The position numbers and the translations under genes were made by a program. DNA of 64,000 nucleotides, taken from positions 2,666,001 through 2,730,000 of the forward strand of contig JAGTXO010000001.1 in the NCBI GenBank assembly GCA_019448385.1, read 5' to 3'. Position 1 is the first letter of the stretch, and each line of letters starts with the position of its first letter. The notes under the pieces were generated by a model that was not told where the DNA came from, did not search any database, and was given only the letters and a program-made list of their open reading frames with translations. Positions 25,940-35,119 of this stretch are shown here, piece by piece. The stretch comes from Diacronema lutheri. Taxonomy: Eukaryota > Haptophyta > Pavlovophyceae > Pavlovales > Pavlovaceae.

Positions 25940-27686
25940 TAAGCAGCCCTTGCCGCGGCGACGAGCGCGAGCGCACGCGCGAGCTGCGCGCGATCAGCCG
26001 TTGCCATCGTCGCGGCAGCGCGCGCCAGCTCCATGTCAAGCTCGGCGAGCAGCTCGCTGACGGAGCGGCCGCCGCCGGCCAGCGGCGCGGCCGGTGGCGC
26101 GGCCGGCGGCGAGCCGCCGCTCTCGGCCTCCTGTCGCGCGCCCGCTTGGTGGGATACCGCCGCCTGCGCGAGCAGCTGCATCACGGCCACGTGGCCGCGC
26201 TCGACGGCCTTGTCCTGCGCCGTCTCGCCTGAGCTGTCGACGAGCGTTGCATCCGCGCGCCGTTCGAGCAGCAGGCTCGCGACCTGCGCCGTGAGAGCGC
26301 AGGTCGCGGCGCGCCGGCATTGGCGTCGGCGCACGATGGCGCGCGCCTCGCCGTGGCGCAACGCGCGGCGCGCACGCGCTCTCGCGCACCTGCAGGCAGC
26401 CGTTTGCAGCCGCGGAGTGCAGGGGCGTCGAGCCGACTTTGTTGGGCACATTGACACTCAAACCGTGCTCGAGTAGCCAGTGCACGGCTTGCATGCCGTT
26501 GCGCACGGCCGCCCAGTGCAGCGCCGTGTTGCCTAACGCGTTGCTTTGTTGGAAACCTGCGCCGCGCGCGCGGAGCAGGAAATAAAAATGGAGGCGGGGG
26601 GGGGGGGGGGGGGGGGTGGGCGGGCACTGGGCCGCGGCGGTCGGCGCGAGCGGCGGAGGTGCGGGACGCAGGCCGGCGGGCTCCGCGCGTTGTGCTCCGC
26701 GCCGCACCGAGCACGTCCGGGTGCTTGTCGAGCACCCTGCGCAGGCCGGCCGTGTCGTTCGCCTTGGCGTGCTCGAGCCAGACCGCCGTGTGTGACCCAG
26801 CCGCCGCGCCGTCGCCATCGTCGCGCGCGGGCCGCTCGGGTCGGTCGCGCGCGGCGGGCGCGCGCGACGGCGTGGCGGCTGCGGCGGCGCGCGCCACGCC
26901 CGAGGCTGAGGTCGACGACGACGACGACTCGCCCCTGCCCTCGGGCGCGCGGCTCTTCTTGCCGTTTGCACCGCGCTTGCGCCGGCCGCGCGCGCCGCTC
27001 GGACCGCGCGCGCCGCCTTTGGCGCGCACGCGGCCAAAGCCGGCGCCGCCGAGGCCAGCGCCGCCGAAGAAAGCGCCGAGCCCGCCCGCACCGCCGCGCC
27101 CCATCGCGCCCATCATCGCCATCAGCTCGGCGAGCTCGTCCTCGTCTTCGAGATCGACGTCGTCGCCCAGCCCGCCCGCCGCCATCATGAGCGCGACCAT
27201 CTCCTCGCTGTCGGCAAGGGCGGCGAAGGGGACGCGCGAGCCGTCGGGCATCAGCACCTTGCCGTCTGGGTCGCCCTTGCCCATCGACGCCTTGAGGTAC
27301 GACTCGAAGGAGCGCTTCATGCCGTCGAGGTCCTCGTCGTCCTCCGGCTCGATGCCGCCCATCGCGATCAGCTCGGCGAAAACGTCGGCGAAGGAGCCGC
27401 CTTCGCCAAAGGCGGCGTCCATGAAGTCGTCCAGGTCGAAGTCGTCCATATCCGCCTCGCCAAACTGGTCGTAGTTGCGCCGCTTGCCCGCGTCGGAGAG
27501 GACCGCGTACGCCTCGGAGATGTGCTGAAATTTGCCGGTCGCGCTCTCGTCCGACGCGTTCTTGTCGGGGTGGTACTGCAACGCGAGTCTGCGGTACGCT
27601 TTCTTGATCTCCTCGTCGTTCGCGCTACGCGCCACGCCCAGCCGCTCGTACAGGTTGGCCGCCTCCGGGTCGGCGGCGGCGCTCAT
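25939..27686 (-). CDS. J-domain protein with C-terminal ankyrin repeats
   Basis: Hsp70 co-chaperone-type protein. Three exons, 27686-26708, 26556-26390 and 26283-25939, give 496 aa. The J domain is at ~10-75 ('[20 protein letters not shown]', 'YHPDKN' with HPD intact). An acidic '[15 protein letters not shown]' and a Gly/Met-rich region follow, then a basic patch ('[15 protein letters not shown]'). Ankyrin repeats come last ('[20 protein letters not shown]', '[15 protein letters not shown]', '[19 protein letters not shown]'). Introns: G|GTGCGG...CGCAG (151 nt, with a poly-C tract) and CAG|GTGCGC...CGCAG (106 nt). The stop codon overlaps the target site of a MITE, so the original C-terminus may have been longer. 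Divergent from the next gene by 51 bp. Confidence 0.85.
26596..26616 (-). repeat. Intronic homopolymer C21 (minus-strand sense)
   Basis: Lies in intron 1 of the J-domain/ankyrin gene. On the sense strand it is a run of C ending about 38 nt before the acceptor AG at 26558-26557, where a polypyrimidine tract would be expected. Confidence 0.85.
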
Positions 27687-27737
27687 CGCGCCCTTCTTCT
27701 GAGGGCGGGACCAACGACCTCTCCGATCTGAGGCACG

Positions 27738-28196
27738 ATGGCGATCGTGCTGCTCGGCGCACTCAGTTTGATTGGCAGACCCCATGTGCGACGACCGCTC
27801 GCACCACTTGCGCTCCAAATGCACGTGCAGCTGCAGCTCGCGGAGGGCGACCTCGTGGAGTACCGGTTGCCAGTCGACGAGGCGGGCCGCGTGCCCGACG
27901 GCAAGCGGCTTGGCGTGGGCTCCGTGCACCAAGGCCAAGTCTTTCCGCTGTGCAAGTGGTCGGCGGAGGCGGACGAATTTCTCGTCGACGAGGACGCGAG
28001 CCCCGTGGACGTCGCCGAGGCCGAGCGCCTGCTCGACATGGGCCGCGTGTGGTTCAGCAACCGGCTCGTCGGGGGCGGCATGGGTCCGGGCAACCCGCAC
28101 GGCGAGGAGAGCGAGGATTGCTGGAGCCTGGCTGACGTCGAGTTGAGCGCGGAGACCCGCGTCGTCGTGCGCCCCGAGAGAGAAGTCTGGTGGTGA
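27738..28196 (+). CDS. Unidentified 152-aa protein
   Basis: Single-exon frame with a hydrophobic N-terminus ('[13 protein letters not shown]') that could be a signal peptide or anchor. The rest looks globular, with balanced composition ('[19 protein letters not shown]', '[19 protein letters not shown]', '[12 protein letters not shown]'). Not recognised. The low frequency of Ala/Arg runs compared with antisense frames supports coding. Starts 51 bp from the diverging J-domain gene. Confidence 0.6.
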   Translation: MAIVLLGALSLIGRPHVRRPLAPLALQMHVQLQLAEGDLVEYRLPVDEAGRVPDGKRLGVGSVHQGQVFPLCKWSAEADEFLVDEDASPVDVAEAERLLDMGRVWFSNRLVGGGMGPGNPHGEESEDCWSLADVELSAETRVVVRPEREVWW

Positions 28197-28239
28197 GAGT
28201 TGCAAGGCGATGACCCTACAGGGCCTACGGTGAGAATGT

Positions 28240-28749
28240 CTACTTCTTGACGGACTCGTGAAAGAGCATCTCGGCGGGCTCTTTCGAATACCACAGCTTC
28301 TTGTTGTCGCACAACCCAAAGTACTTCTTGCCGTGCACCGTCGCCACGTGCCGATCGAGGACTGCGCGGTCCGAGCAGCCCTCGCCGATCGCGCCAAAGT
28401 TGAGCATCTTTGGGTCGATCTCAAAGCCGAGCTCCTCCTCGAGATCGCGCCACGTGACATTGAACTGCCCGGGCAGCACCTTATGCCCCTTACGCCCGGC
28501 GCGCATCGGGTCCTGCGCCGGCACCTGCGACGCCTCGCGCTCTGCGAACGTCACGTGCGCCTTTCGCACGCCCCACGTGGCCGACAGGTTGATCGGCGCG
28601 TCGGTCGTGAAGGGCTTGGCCAGCGCGGGCACCTTTGGATCACACGCGGCTGGCACGCGCATGTTCACGGAGAACGACTCGATCGCGTCGCGCTCGTAAA
28701 GCGCGTCCATCAAGCCGCGCCCCGTCCGCGAGCCCGGCGCTGTCGACAT
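28240..28749 (-). CDS. Unidentified 169-aa protein
   Basis: Single exon starting at the ATG at 28749. Charged and globular-looking, with '[19 protein letters not shown]', '[19 protein letters not shown]', '[20 protein letters not shown]' and a 'FHESVKK' C-terminus. No transmembrane segment or known motif. Head to head with the next gene, only 35 bp between ATGs, so co-regulation is likely. No family recognised. Confidence 0.65.
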   Translation of the reverse strand: MSTAPGSRTGRGLMDALYERDAIESFSVNMRVPAACDPKVPALAKPFTTDAPINLSATWGVRKAHVTFAEREASQVPAQDPMRAGRKGHKVLPGQFNVTWRDLEEELGFEIDPKMLNFGAIGEGCSDRAVLDRHVATVHGKKYFGLCDNKKLWYSKEPAEMLFHESVKK

Positions 28750-28784
28750 CCCTCCTGAATTCGTTACACTTTTTCGTTCGTGCG

Positions 28785-29058
28785 ATGGCCGGCGTCGCCC
28801 ACTCGGCGAGCGTGGGCACGATGTCGCGCACCCGCCGTGCCATGGCGGCGGACCTGCACGAGGTGATTGTCGACCGGCCGCAATGGCACTTGCAGTCCAA
28901 ACGGCGCGCGCCGCAGCTCCCGTCGGTACGCCATTCAACCGGCGCTCTACGCGCCGCGCGCGCGAGCGTGCCCTGCGCGCTCAGCCGCGCGCGTTGATTG
29001 CACCCGCTTGCATCACGCCGCGTGCTCAAGCTCACACGCGATGTGGTTGTCTCGCAAA

Positions 29059-29089
<31 letters not shown>

Positions 29090-29820
29090 CCCCCCCCTCG
29101 CCGCGCGCGCGCATGCTCCGCCGGTAGGCGTTGAGCGGCGGCCTCGGCGCCGTCGCCGAGCAGACCGTCGCTCGGCATGGGAAGGCGCGCGCCGCGCAGC
29201 AGCGCGGTCCTTCCGATACGCACGGCTTTTCACGCTACGACAGAGACGACGCGCCGCGCGCGACGGGCAGGCGCCGGCTGCTGCCCCCGCCCGTGGTCGA
29301 CCGCGCGATGGGCATGCGCTCGATCCGCGTGCCACCCACCATCGAGAGCGAGGACCCATATGCGTGGATGGGCGCGCGGCCGGGGCGGCGCGCGGTCACG
29401 CCGACGACCACCGAGTTGCACGGGCCGAGCGCGTGGCCCGCGAAGCACGCCAAGCGCCGCGAATTTGCTGAGATGCGCGAGCAGAGGTACACGTGCTGGC
29501 GTGCGGAGACGCTCGGCAACGTCTCGCAGTGGGGCGACGGGCCGGGCGTGTACAATCTGACCAACCCGACGGAGCCCAAAGGCGCACAAATACCGTACAT
29601 CACCGACATGCGCGGCGGGCGCCGGCTCTTCCCCGCGCGCTCCGTCTCGAGCATCCTGTTCGCGGGCCCCGTGGAGTATGCGCGCGGCAATCCTCGCCTT
29701 TTTGCCGAGCAGCAGATCTCCGCCAGCTTCGAAATCGAGCCGCCGCCGCGCGTTGCACACCCACTGCCTTGCGGCTATGGCGCGCATAACGAGGCGCTCT
29801 CACGGCTTGAGCTCACGTGA
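28785..29820 (+). CDS. Unidentified 277-aa protein
   Basis: Exons 28785-28925 and 29128-29820. The intron is TCG|GTACGC...CGGTAG and contains a long poly-C tract. Segments such as 'SRYDRDDAPRATGRR', 'PYAWMGARPGRRAVTPTTTE', 'TLGNVSQWGDGPGVYNLTNP' and 'ARSVSSILFAGPVEYARGNP' look like an extended, basic protein, perhaps structural or flagellar, but no motif is recognised. The acceptor is chosen because it is the first AG after the poly-C tract in the right phase. Its stop is 16 bp from the stop of convergent CFAP58. Confidence 0.6.
29059..29097 (+). repeat. Intronic poly-C tract (C28-T-C10)
   Basis: In the intron of the 277-aa gene. It ends about 29 nt before the acceptor AG (29126-29127). Confidence 0.85.
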
Positions 29821-29836
29821 GGGTCAAGGTTTGTAA

Positions 29837-32650
29837 TCATTCTACGCCCGCGTCGCTGCCGCCGCCAGAAGCCGCGCCGCCGCCCAACCGCGAGCTCATC
29901 GCGATCGCGCCCGTCGGCCCAGCGGTCGAGAGCTGCGCGTTCAACCTCTGCTCGTGCATCCGGTCGAGCTCGGCGAGCGCCGCGTCAATTTCGGCGCCCG
30001 CGTGCCGCTTGCGCGCGCGCATCTGGCTCGCGAAGAATTCCTTCTTCAGCGCGCGCATCTGCTTGCTCATCCCGACGGCCTCGGTCTTGAGGTCGCCGAC
30101 CTGCGCGCGGTACGCGCCAAGCTCGACGTTCATCCCCTTGAGCTGCTTCGTCTTGTCCGCGAGCACCGTCTGGTAGACGGTGAGCTGCTCGGCGACCTCG
30201 GGCCCCGGCTGGCGCGCAAGGATGTTCTTCAGCTCGACGTATAGCTTCTCCTTCTGCTGGATCAGCGCGTCCTTCGCCTCGACCTCGTCGGTCTTAGCGA
30301 TCAGCCGGCGCTGCAGCGAATGAATGCGCACGACCATCGCGTAGACCGTCGGCTCGGCGCCCTCGAGCTTGCGCCAACGGTGCACGTTGAGCGGGTGCTC
30401 CAGCTCCTCCTGCAACGCGCGCACCTTGGTGCGCTCGCGGAGCAGGTCACGCTCGAGGCGGACGACGTCGCGCTTGAGGTCGGGCACGGCCGCCACCGCC
30501 GCGCGCAACGCCGAGAGCTCGGCGCGCAGCGTGTACACCTGCTCCTTGAGCGCGCCGATGTCGTCGAGCTTGAACGCGTACGCGGCCTCCCCCTTGCGCA
30601 GCATCGACTGGTTGAGCTTGATCTGCTCGTAGAGCTGCTGCAGTTCGTTGTTGCGCTTAATGAGCTGGCCGCCGAGCACGTCGCGCTCCGCGAGCACGAT
30701 CGCGTACTCCTTGCGCTGCTTGGCGCGCTCGGCGTCGGCGTCGTTGACGATGGCGTGCAGCTTTGCAATCTCCGCTTTCGTCGCCGCGATTGACCGTTCA
30801 GCATCGCCCACCTTGCCCTTGATCTCGTCGACGAGCGCACGGATCTGCACGCGGTCCTTGTCGACGCGCATGTGCTCAAAGTGCTCGCGCGTGAGGTGCT
30901 GGTCCTTGGACTGAATCTCGTCCTTGAGCTGGTCGATCTGCGACGACATGGTGCGGAACCGCCGCTTCATGTCCGCGATCTCTTCCTGCGACTCGATCAA
31001 GTTCTTCGAATAGAGGTTGCGGTCGGCGCGGACGGCCTCGTACAGGTTTTGCTGCTGCTTCAGCTTGGCGTCACCCTCCGCGATCCGTCGCTGCAGCTCG
31101 AGCACGTCGCCCTCCTTGCGCGCGACGCCCTCGACCGCCTCGCGGTGCTTGGCGCTCGCGGCGAGCGCCTCCGCGGCGTACTTTGCGCGCTCGCGCTCGA
31201 GCGCCTGGATTTGGCGGCGCGCGCGGTGCGCGTCGGCGCGGTAGGCGGCCATCTCGTGCTCCAGATTCTTCTTCTCCGAGTCGGTGATCTTGACCAAGTC
31301 GACGCACCGCTGCGTCGAGCCGACGGCCGTGAGCAGCGACTTGTTCAAAATGTCGCGCTCGCGGACGAGGTCCTCGTGCGTCTTGCGCTCGCCCTCGACC
31401 TCGCGCGAGACAAGCTCGAGCTGACGCTCGAGCTCAACCACCTGCGCGCGCACCCCCTCGCGCGCCACCTCCGCCGCGACGCGCTCGTCATCGAAGCCGC
31501 GCACCTTCTTGCCGACGGCCGCGATCAGCTTGTCCAGCCGGCGCGCCTCCGCCTTGGCCGTCTCGGCGTCGTCGAGCTTCTGCCGGAGCTCGGCCTGGCG
31601 GTGCTTATTCTCCTGGGCGAGCGAGGCATTCGATCGGATCTGCTCCGCCAGCTCGAGCTCGAGCGACGCGAGGCGGCTCTGCTGCACCTCGTAGCCTTTT
31701 GAAATTCGATCGGCGTGCGCCTTTTGCTCGCGCACAGTCGCGTCGAGCCGCGCCACGAGCTCGGCGCCCTCGGCGAGGCGCTGCTGCTTCGTCTTGATCT
31801 CGGCGTTGCGCGCCTCGAGCCGTGCCTTCAGCTCGACCAGCTCGCGCTCCAGCCGCTCCTTGCGCCGCGCCTCGCGCTCCGCCTCGGCGCGCTTGCCCTC
31901 AACCTGCGTGCGCAGCAGCTGCGCGGCCGCCTCCGCCGCGAGCCGCTCGGCCTCGATGACGCGCAGCTTCTCGTGCGCGTCGGCGATGTCGCCCTTGCTT
32001 ACCGAGATCTGCGCGCTCACCGTCTCGCGCTCGCGCACCAGCTCGTCGCGCTTGTGCACCAGCTCGCGCAGCGCGATCTCCTTGGCGCCCTGGTGCTCCG
32101 ACTCCTGCCGCGCGCTCGACTGCAGCGCCGCGAGCTCGACCTTGAGCTGGGCGATGAGCTCTCTGAGGCGCGTTTCCTTCTCGTGCGACGCGTCCACCGC
32201 CTTCCACGTCCGCTCGATCTCCTTGCGCAGGTTGGCGATTGCCGTCTGGTCCTCCTGCGAGAGCTTGGACGCCTGCGTCACCTTCTGCACGTAATTCTCG
32301 ACCTCGACGCGCAACTCTTTGCACTTCTTGATGAGGCGGCGCTCGGACTCGTGTGACTTGCGCAGCGCGCGGAACAGCGTCTCGTATTCGTTCTTGAACG
32401 GCTCGAGCTGCGGCTCGCCCTGCAGCTCGATGAGCACCGACTCGAGGTCCGCCTCGAGCCGTTCAAACTCGGCCGGGTCGAATCCGAGCGTGTCGAAGTT
32501 CTCCGCCTCCTGCGCAGCGAGGCGGGCGGCGTGGCGCAAGCGACACGGCGCGAACGGCGCGAGACGGGCGGCGCGCGCGCAGTGGAAGGTGGTGATGTGA
32601 GGTGGGAGCTTGGCGAGCCGGCCGCAACAGAGGGGAGCGCTCACCGCCAT
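29837..32650 (-). CDS. CFAP58: Cilia- and flagella-associated protein 58 (CFAP58/CCDC147)
   Basis: Axonemal coiled-coil protein required for motile flagella. Exon 1 is just ATG GCG (32650-32645), then a GTGAGC...GCGCAG intron (32644-32510) and exon 2 (32509-29837); total 892 aa against 872 in human. The start 'MAEAENFDTL' mirrors the short acidic start of animal CFAP58. Almost the whole chain is heptad-rich coiled coil. Highly conserved signatures are 'KLKQQQNLYEAVRADRNLYS', 'ERDILNKSLLTAVGSTQRCV' and 'HPLNVHRWRKLEGAEP', followed by 'ILARQPGPEVAEQL'. Divergent from a plastid-protein gene with 65 bp between ATGs. Shows the organism builds a motile flagellum. Confidence 0.95.
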   Translation of the reverse strand: MAVSAPLCCGRLAKLPPHITTFHCARAARLAPFAPCRLRHAARLAAQEAENFDTLGFDPAEFERLEADLESVLIELQGEPQLEPFKNEYETLFRALRKSHESERRLIKKCKELRVEVENYVQKVTQASKLSQEDQTAIANLRKEIERTWKAVDASHEKETRLRELIAQLKVELAALQSSARQESEHQGAKEIALRELVHKRDELVRERETVSAQISVSKGDIADAHEKLRVIEAERLAAEAAAQLLRTQVEGKRAEAEREARRKERLERELVELKARLEARNAEIKTKQQRLAEGAELVARLDATVREQKAHADRISKGYEVQQSRLASLELELAEQIRSNASLAQENKHRQAELRQKLDDAETAKAEARRLDKLIAAVGKKVRGFDDERVAAEVAREGVRAQVVELERQLELVSREVEGERKTHEDLVRERDILNKSLLTAVGSTQRCVDLVKITDSEKKNLEHEMAAYRADAHRARRQIQALERERAKYAAEALAASAKHREAVEGVARKEGDVLELQRRIAEGDAKLKQQQNLYEAVRADRNLYSKNLIESQEEIADMKRRFRTMSSQIDQLKDEIQSKDQHLTREHFEHMRVDKDRVQIRALVDEIKGKVGDAERSIAATKAEIAKLHAIVNDADAERAKQRKEYAIVLAERDVLGGQLIKRNNELQQLYEQIKLNQSMLRKGEAAYAFKLDDIGALKEQVYTLRAELSALRAAVAAVPDLKRDVVRLERDLLRERTKVRALQEELEHPLNVHRWRKLEGAEPTVYAMVVRIHSLQRRLIAKTDEVEAKDALIQQKEKLYVELKNILARQPGPEVAEQLTVYQTVLADKTKQLKGMNVELGAYRAQVGDLKTEAVGMSKQMRALKKEFFASQMRARKRHAGAEIDAALAELDRMHEQRLNAQLSTAGPTGAIAMSSRLGGGAASGGGSDAGVE

Positions 32651-32715
32651 CCTTGAACGCGGTGTAACTGTCACACTTGAAAGTCGACAGAAGCGGAGGA
32701 TTGGAGTGTGTCAGC

Positions 32716-34134
32716 ATGGCGCTCATCGCGCTCGCCCTGTACGCTTCCGGGTTCGTGGCGCCTCCGCGAGCGCATATCCTGCCGCAAAGGCTCGGCGCTG
32801 CGTCGCGAGTCGGACCGAAAATCTCGCGCGTTGTCGCTGCGTCCCCGTCGCAGCCCGACCCGCCGCCTCGCGCGCGCACGGGCGCGGGCGGCGCATCTGT
32901 CGAGGTCGACGGGCAAGTGCTGAGCGAAGGCTCCGCCATCCTCGTCGCGGACGAGCACGGGACGTGGTGGACGGCGGTCGTCGTCGACGTGCGCAGCGCG
33001 GGCGGCGACGTGGACATCCTTGTGCATTACCGCGGCTGCGATCCCGCCTGGGACGAGTGGCTCGCCGCCGCGTCGGGCCGCGTCGTGCCGCAGCCGCCCG
33101 CACCAGACGGCCTCAGCGCGAGCGACGAGACATGGCGCGACGTGGACGATGGCCTGGACCCTGTGACCGACGCGGAGCTGCTCGCCAAGCTCCGCGCAGA
33201 ACGGCAAATTGTCGTCGACCAGTGGCAATACAACACGCTCTGCGCTGCGCACGGTGGGCAGTGGGCGGGCGTTGCGCTCAGATACGCCGTACGTGGCCAG
33301 CCCGACGGCGCGCGCATCCGGCTGCAGGCGGACGAGTGGTGCGCGTGCAGCGCGGCGGTGCGCGCCGAGGGCGAACTCGCCGACACGCGCACCATCACCA
33401 TCTCCGAGGCTGCGCCTTCCGGCCGCGCGGCGGCGGGGGCGCGCGCCTCTCTGACGCTCACCGCCTCGCAGATGCGCGCGCCGTTCGGGCACATGGCGGT
33501 GGGCGGCGCGTACACGCTCACGCACAGCCCCGCGGCCGCCGCGCTCGGCGCGCGGTCCGACGACGAGCCGCTCGTCGTCGAGATCGGCGTCGCGCACGCG
33601 TCGGAGGGCGCGGCCGAGCGCGCCGAGCGTGCTGGTGCGGGCGCACACCCAGCGCAGCGGCCGCTGCAACGGGTGCGCTGCACGCTCGGCTACTCGCCGT
33701 TTGCCGATATGGGCGCTGGTGCCGACATGCGCCGTCGCGCGAGGCAGATCGAGTGGGTCGAGGTCGCGCGCGAGGTGCTGCTCGCGTCGGGCGCGAGCGC
33801 GCTGCCAGCGCCGCAAGGCTTGGCGGCGCGGCCGGCCGCGCCGGTTGAGCTTCCGGCGTGGGCGACGGCGCTGGCGGGCGAGGCGGGAAAGGGGCTGTAC
33901 GATCCGGAGGCGCAGCGCGATGGCGTTGGCCTCTACTCACTCTACTGCGCCGGCGGGCTAACGGTCGTGCTGCCGACCGAGTTGCTCGCGGGCACGCCGG
34001 CCGCGCTCTCCGTCGACTGGGACGCGGGCGAGATGCGCTACCAGGCGGACCGCAAGTTTGGCGGCGAGCACAACGGCAGCCTGCTCACGCTCGAGCTGAC
34101 CGAGGCGATCGGCTCCGACGGCGACGGCATGTGA
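32716..34134 (+). CDS. Plastid-targeted protein: Tudor-knot/chromo-barrel-like module plus DUF3598/lipocalin-like domain
   Basis: Single exon, 472 aa. The leader 'MALIALALYASGFVAPPRAH' is a signal peptide with Phe at the predicted +1 position followed by a basic Ser/Pro-rich stretch, the bipartite signal of red-derived complex plastids. Residues ~60-115 ('GSAILVADEHGTWWTAVVVD', 'HYRGCDPAWDEWL') look like a chromo-barrel/Tudor-knot fold. The rest has 'WQYNTLCAAHGGQWAGVALRY' and a C-terminal 'GLYSLYCAGGLTVVLPTEL', which recall cyanobacterial DUF3598 lipocalin-like proteins. Role unknown; targeting is fairly clear, the fold assignments are tentative. An upstream ATG at 32677 would bury the signal peptide, so 32716 is preferred. 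Confidence 0.7.
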   Translation: MALIALALYASGFVAPPRAHILPQRLGAASRVGPKISRVVAASPSQPDPPPRARTGAGGASVEVDGQVLSEGSAILVADEHGTWWTAVVVDVRSAGGDVDILVHYRGCDPAWDEWLAAASGRVVPQPPAPDGLSASDETWRDVDDGLDPVTDAELLAKLRAERQIVVDQWQYNTLCAAHGGQWAGVALRYAVRGQPDGARIRLQADEWCACSAAVRAEGELADTRTITISEAAPSGRAAAGARASLTLTASQMRAPFGHMAVGGAYTLTHSPAAAALGARSDDEPLVVEIGVAHASEGAAERAERAGAGAHPAQRPLQRVRCTLGYSPFADMGAGADMRRRARQIEWVEVAREVLLASGASALPAPQGLAARPAAPVELPAWATALAGEAGKGLYDPEAQRDGVGLYSLYCAGGLTVVLPTELLAGTPAALSVDWDAGEMRYQADRKFGGEHNGSLLTLELTEAIGSDGDGM

Positions 34135-34216
34135 GTTGTGCGTCGAAAGGTCAGGTTCAGTTCCGTGTCCACCGGCCCATGCTCTCGGGGCGATTGCAGA
34201 GCACGGTCAGCGCCTA

Positions 34217-35034
34217 CTACATGAACGCCGCCCAGAAGAGGAGCACGAAGCAAAACCCCGCGGTTCCGCCGAGCACCAGCACGTCGCGCCGCTTGCGCGC
34301 GCCGATCGCGCCAATCAAATTGCCAATTACCGGCAGCTTGGTGCCCAGGGTGAGCAGGTTGCCGCGTATGTTGGCGAACATGGTGCGCTGGTCGTTGAGC
34401 GAACCCTGCGTCGACTGCGCCCGGCCGATCACTTCGTCCGCGAGCCTGACGGCGTGGTGCAGCGCGTTGCGCTCGCGCAGCAGGGACGCGTCGCCGGCCC
34501 GGCCGCCTGCCGGCTGCGCAGCGTCGCGGTGGTGGCGGATTTCAGAGCGGACGGTGTCGAGCAGAGAGGCGCGCTCGCGTGCAACCTTGATCGAGGCGCG
34601 CGTCTTTTGGAACTCGGCCGAGTAGTCGTGCAAAATCTCGCGATGCCGCTGAAGCGTGTGAAGCGAGATTGCGCCCGGGCCGGACGCGTGCCGGCTCATC
34701 GCGTCATTGAGCTCGGCGAGCTGCGGGCGCACGGGCGGGTGGGAAACGGGCACGCGTTATCGCAGAATGAGCGGTGGCGCGAGAAGCGTCGCGTGCGTCC
34801 CACGGCAGGCGCGCGCGGGCCACAGCGCGCCGCGCGCATCGGCGCGCCGACCTGCTCCAAGCACGCGGTGAGCTCGCTCTCCAAGCGTTCGGCGGGTTCA
34901 GCATCGGCCGACGAGGCCGGGGCGGGATTGCTTGTCGACAAGGACGAGGTCAAGTTCGATAAGGCCACGAGAGACGACTCAATCCTGTTCTCCAACCCTC
35001 GCGCCGATCGCCGCAGCTGGTCAAGCGACGACAT
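34217..35034 (-). CDS. GOSR1: Golgi SNAP receptor complex member 1 (GOS28/GOSR1), Qb-SNARE
   Basis: SNARE for ER-Golgi and intra-Golgi fusion. Exons 35034-34852 and 34720-34217 give 228 aa. The intron is CAG|GTCGGC...CGCAG in phase 0. The N-terminal helix 'SLDQLRRSARGLENRIESSL' matches the GOS28 Habc start. 'LQRHREILHDYSAEFQKTRA' is the family signature. The SNARE motif runs up to 'LNDQRTMFANIRGNLLTLG' (Gln of 'DQR' at the zero layer), then 'GARKRRDVLVLGG' and a C-terminal TM anchor. Divergent from GOSR2 with 85 bp between ATGs. A longer start (35094) is possible but not conserved. Confidence 0.95.
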
Positions 35035-35119
35035 TCTTTGGCCGTCCGCTCGCTGGTCGTCCTTCCATGGCTGCCGCCCTGCAGGTGACGACAAGCGGAG
35101 TCGCTAGAGAGCGGTGTTG

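Noticed and set aside
24400-26232. 610-residue plus-strand frame across the repeats and MITEs
   Set aside because: Arg/Ala-rich composition and passage through transposon sequence indicate chance openness in GC-rich repeats.
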